Positions 4,682 to 6,211 of a stretch of DNA of 6,211 nt are shown in pieces. The notes below the pieces were generated by a model. It was not told the DNA's origin and made no database searches. It saw only the letters and a program-made list of their open reading frames with translations. Positions within the stretch are counted from its first letter, which is position 1, and the number at the start of each line of letters is the position of its first letter. This DNA comes from Acidobacteriaceae bacterium. Lineage in GTDB: Bacteria; Acidobacteriota; Terriglobia; Terriglobales; Acidobacteriaceae. The position numbers and the translations under genes are program-made. The stretch is from positions 14,523 through 20,733 of the forward strand of contig PLUJ01000293.1 of NCBI GenBank assembly GCA_003165455.1, read 5' to 3'.

Positions 4682-6211
4682 GTGGTCCGATTCGTCTCCA
4701 AGTTGTTGTGCGCAACCGTTGCCGTGGTTCTCTGCGGCTTTGCTGGGATTCTGCTGGCCCCTGCGAATGCGTGGTCATCGGTTTTTTTCTCTGTTCAGAG
4801 TGAAGCAGCAAAGGATCAAGCAGCAAAAGGTCAAACCGAAACTTCTTCAGAACAATCTTCCTCTGCTGCGAGCACGAAGAAAAGCACCTCGCAGAAAAAA
4901 TCTCCAGCAAGTAAAACCAGCGCCGGGAAGAAGTCTGCCTCAGCAAGCGCAACGCGCAAGTCGGTGAGCGCGCATAAGCGCCGCCCAGTTTCGCCGCGAG
5001 TACGCCGCATGCGGCAGGCCTTTGTGGAATCTGCAAGTTTACGGCCCATGGCGCAACAACTTTTGCAGGATCGCACCCCGCCGGCCTATGCTGGCGTGGA
5101 AGCCTACGCCCACGCCCACTCTAAAGAGGACGCAGGAGCTCTGGCGTGGCTGGTGCTGGGTTACGCCCATGTACTGGATAAGGATTACGCCAAGGCAATC
5201 GATCCGCTGAACCGGGCGAAACTTCATGCTGGCGATCTGGGAGATTATGTCGCTTATTATCTCGGGATTTCCTACCTCCAGACCGGACATACGGCAGAGG
5301 CACTGGTTGCCCTGGGCGATTTCGGCAAGGCGCATCCGGATTCGCTGCTCGTGCGCGACGCCGGAGTGAGTTACGCCGACGCGCTGCTGGTGGAAGGGCA
5401 ATCGGCCGAAGCCGCAGTCCTGCTGGAACGAATTCGTCAGCCGATTCGCGCCGACGTGGAATTCACCTTGGGCCGGGCCTATGCGGCATCGGGAGACACG
5501 GCGAAGGCCGCGGATATCTTCGCGAATATTTATTACACCATGCCCGCAAACGGTGAGGCGGACGCCGCCTATGCCGAACTCAAAAAGTTGCCCAACGCGC
5601 CGCCTGCAACTGTCGCTCAAATGAAGACTCGTGCGGACACCCTGGTAGCGCGCCATCGTTACGCGGACGCGGCGGAAGAGTATCGCAGTCTAATCAACGA
5701 CGTTACTCCCGCCGAACGTACAAAAATGCAACTGACGTTGGCGGATGCGTTGCATCGCGCAGGCAAGAACAAAGACGCCAAGCAGATCCTCACATCTTTG
5801 GACGACTCGAAAAGTGACTCCAGTTCAGGAAGTTTGAGCCCCGAATTAAATGCGCAGCGCTTGTATCTGCTCGGCCAGATCGCCTGGGCTGGGAACGATA
5901 ACGATACTTTTTATCGAACAGTAGATGAGTTGCGGCAGGCCGATCCGACAAGTCCATGGCTGGAACAGGCGCTGCTCTCCGCGGCCAACCTGCACCTCGT
6001 CCATCACGAATACGATCAGGCTCTGGATGCATTCCGCGAGGCGCAACAGCGCTTTCCTAATGGCCCGCGCGCTTCCTACGTGCATTGGAAAGCGGCATGG
6101 CTGACTTTTCGGCAGGGACGTACTCAGGAAGCCAAGAAAGCTTTCGAAGAACAAATCGCGGTTTACCCTTTGGGCGGCGAAACTCCCGCGGCGCTTTACT
6201 GGCGGGCGCGG
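4682..6211 (+). CDS. Exported TPR-rich protein, probable soluble lytic murein transglycosylase, N-terminal part
   Basis: An open frame of 510 codons runs off the right edge without a stop. It starts with a signal peptide (Arg3/Lys7, hydrophobic 8-26, cleavage after ANA at 28-30). Residues 41-110 are a Lys/Ser/Ala-rich, very basic, probably disordered segment. From about 118 onward come alpha-helical TPR-like hairpins, for example WLVLGYAHVLDKDYAKAIDP (156-175), FTLGRAYAASGDTAKAADIF (261-280) and about 430-495. The segment ends in PAALYWRAR, which matches the motif near the end of the Slt70-type superhelix before the catalytic SLT domain. Slt enzymes cleave peptidoglycan glycan strands in the periplasm, forming anhydromuramic ends. 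The catalytic domain and its Glu are not in the window, so another TPR-rich exported protein is possible. GTG 4682 has GAAAAG six bases upstream; an in-frame TTG at 4664, which would add six residues, is an alternative. It follows the GAF-like gene by 52 bases with no terminator between. Confidence 0.8.
   Translation, partial: MVRFVSKLLCATVAVVLCGFAGILLAPANAWSSVFFSVQSEAAKDQAAKGQTETSSEQSSSAASTKKSTSQKKSPASKTSAGKKSASASATRKSVSAHKRRPVSPRVRRMRQAFVESASLRPMAQQLLQDRTPPAYAGVEAYAHAHSKEDAGALAWLVLGYAHVLDKDYAKAIDPLNRAKLHAGDLGDYVAYYLGISYLQTGHTAEALVALGDFGKAHPDSLLVRDAGVSYADALLVEGQSAEAAVLLERIRQPIRADVEFTLGRAYAASGDTAKAADIFANIYYTMPANGEADAAYAELKKLPNAPPATVAQMKTRADTLVARHRYADAAEEYRSLINDVTPAERTKMQLTLADALHRAGKNKDAKQILTSLDDSKSDSSSGSLSPELNAQRLYLLGQIAWAGNDNDTFYRTVDELRQADPTSPWLEQALLSAANLHLVHHEYDQALDAFREAQQRFPNGPRASYVHWKAAWLTFRQGRTQEAKKAFEEQIAVYPLGGETPAALYWRAR

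Noticed and set aside
4727..4738. Lipoprotein cleavage site at Cys18 of the Slt-like protein
   Set aside because: The residues before Cys18 are Val-Val-Leu; Leu at -1 does not fit a lipobox, and a good ANA signal peptidase I site follows at 28-30.
4650..5036. 128-codon open frame on the minus strand over the start of the Slt-like gene
   Set aside because: The plus strand here encodes a convincing signal peptide and a basic linker continuous with TPR repeats. The minus-strand product is an Arg-rich shadow.
5039..5656. 205-codon open frame on the minus strand
   Set aside because: It lies wholly antisense to the Slt-like coding region. Its product has no recognisable domain, and the plus-strand frame shows clear TPR periodicity, so this is a shadow frame.

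Overview
The window looks like chromosomal DNA from a moderately GC-rich bacterium, most likely an Acidobacteriota member of the Terriglobia (Koribacter/Sulfotelmatobacter-like). This is inferred from the style of the proteins: an ECF sigma factor with a soluble zinc-binding anti-sigma partner, a GAF-like protein ending in a conserved charged helical module, and a Lys/Ser-rich, TPR-rich Slt-type protein. No database search was possible, so the taxonomy is tentative. There are no RNA genes, mobile elements or CRISPR arrays, and no sign of recent transfer.

Layout. (1) 16-1029 (+): an exported transglutaminase-like protein with an intact Cys/His/Asp triad and a 3 x 15-bp in-frame tandem repeat in its linker. 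(2) 1055-3157 (-), read right to left: an ECF sigma factor, a small ZAS-type anti-sigma factor overlapping it by GTGA, and after a 97-bp gap an exported protein with a BamE/SmpA-like motif. This last gene runs convergently into the transglutaminase-like gene. (3) 3158-3432: a 275-bp divergent control region with a good sigma70-like promoter for the sigma gene, a perfect -10 hexamer facing right, and a possible ECF-type promoter facing left. (4) 3433-4629 (+): a three-part GAF-like protein with an uncharacterised C-terminal module. (5) 4682 to the right edge (+): the N-terminal 510 residues of an exported, TPR-rich protein resembling the superhelical part of soluble lytic transglycosylases. Its catalytic domain would lie beyond the window.

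How they may work together. Three of the six genes encode exported proteins, two of them envelope-type (a transglutaminase-like protein and a probable murein transglycosylase). They flank an ECF sigma/anti-sigma pair, a common arrangement for envelope or redox stress control. A joint envelope-homeostasis role is inference from position. The least explained parts are the GAF-like protein's C-terminal module and the BamE-like exported protein.
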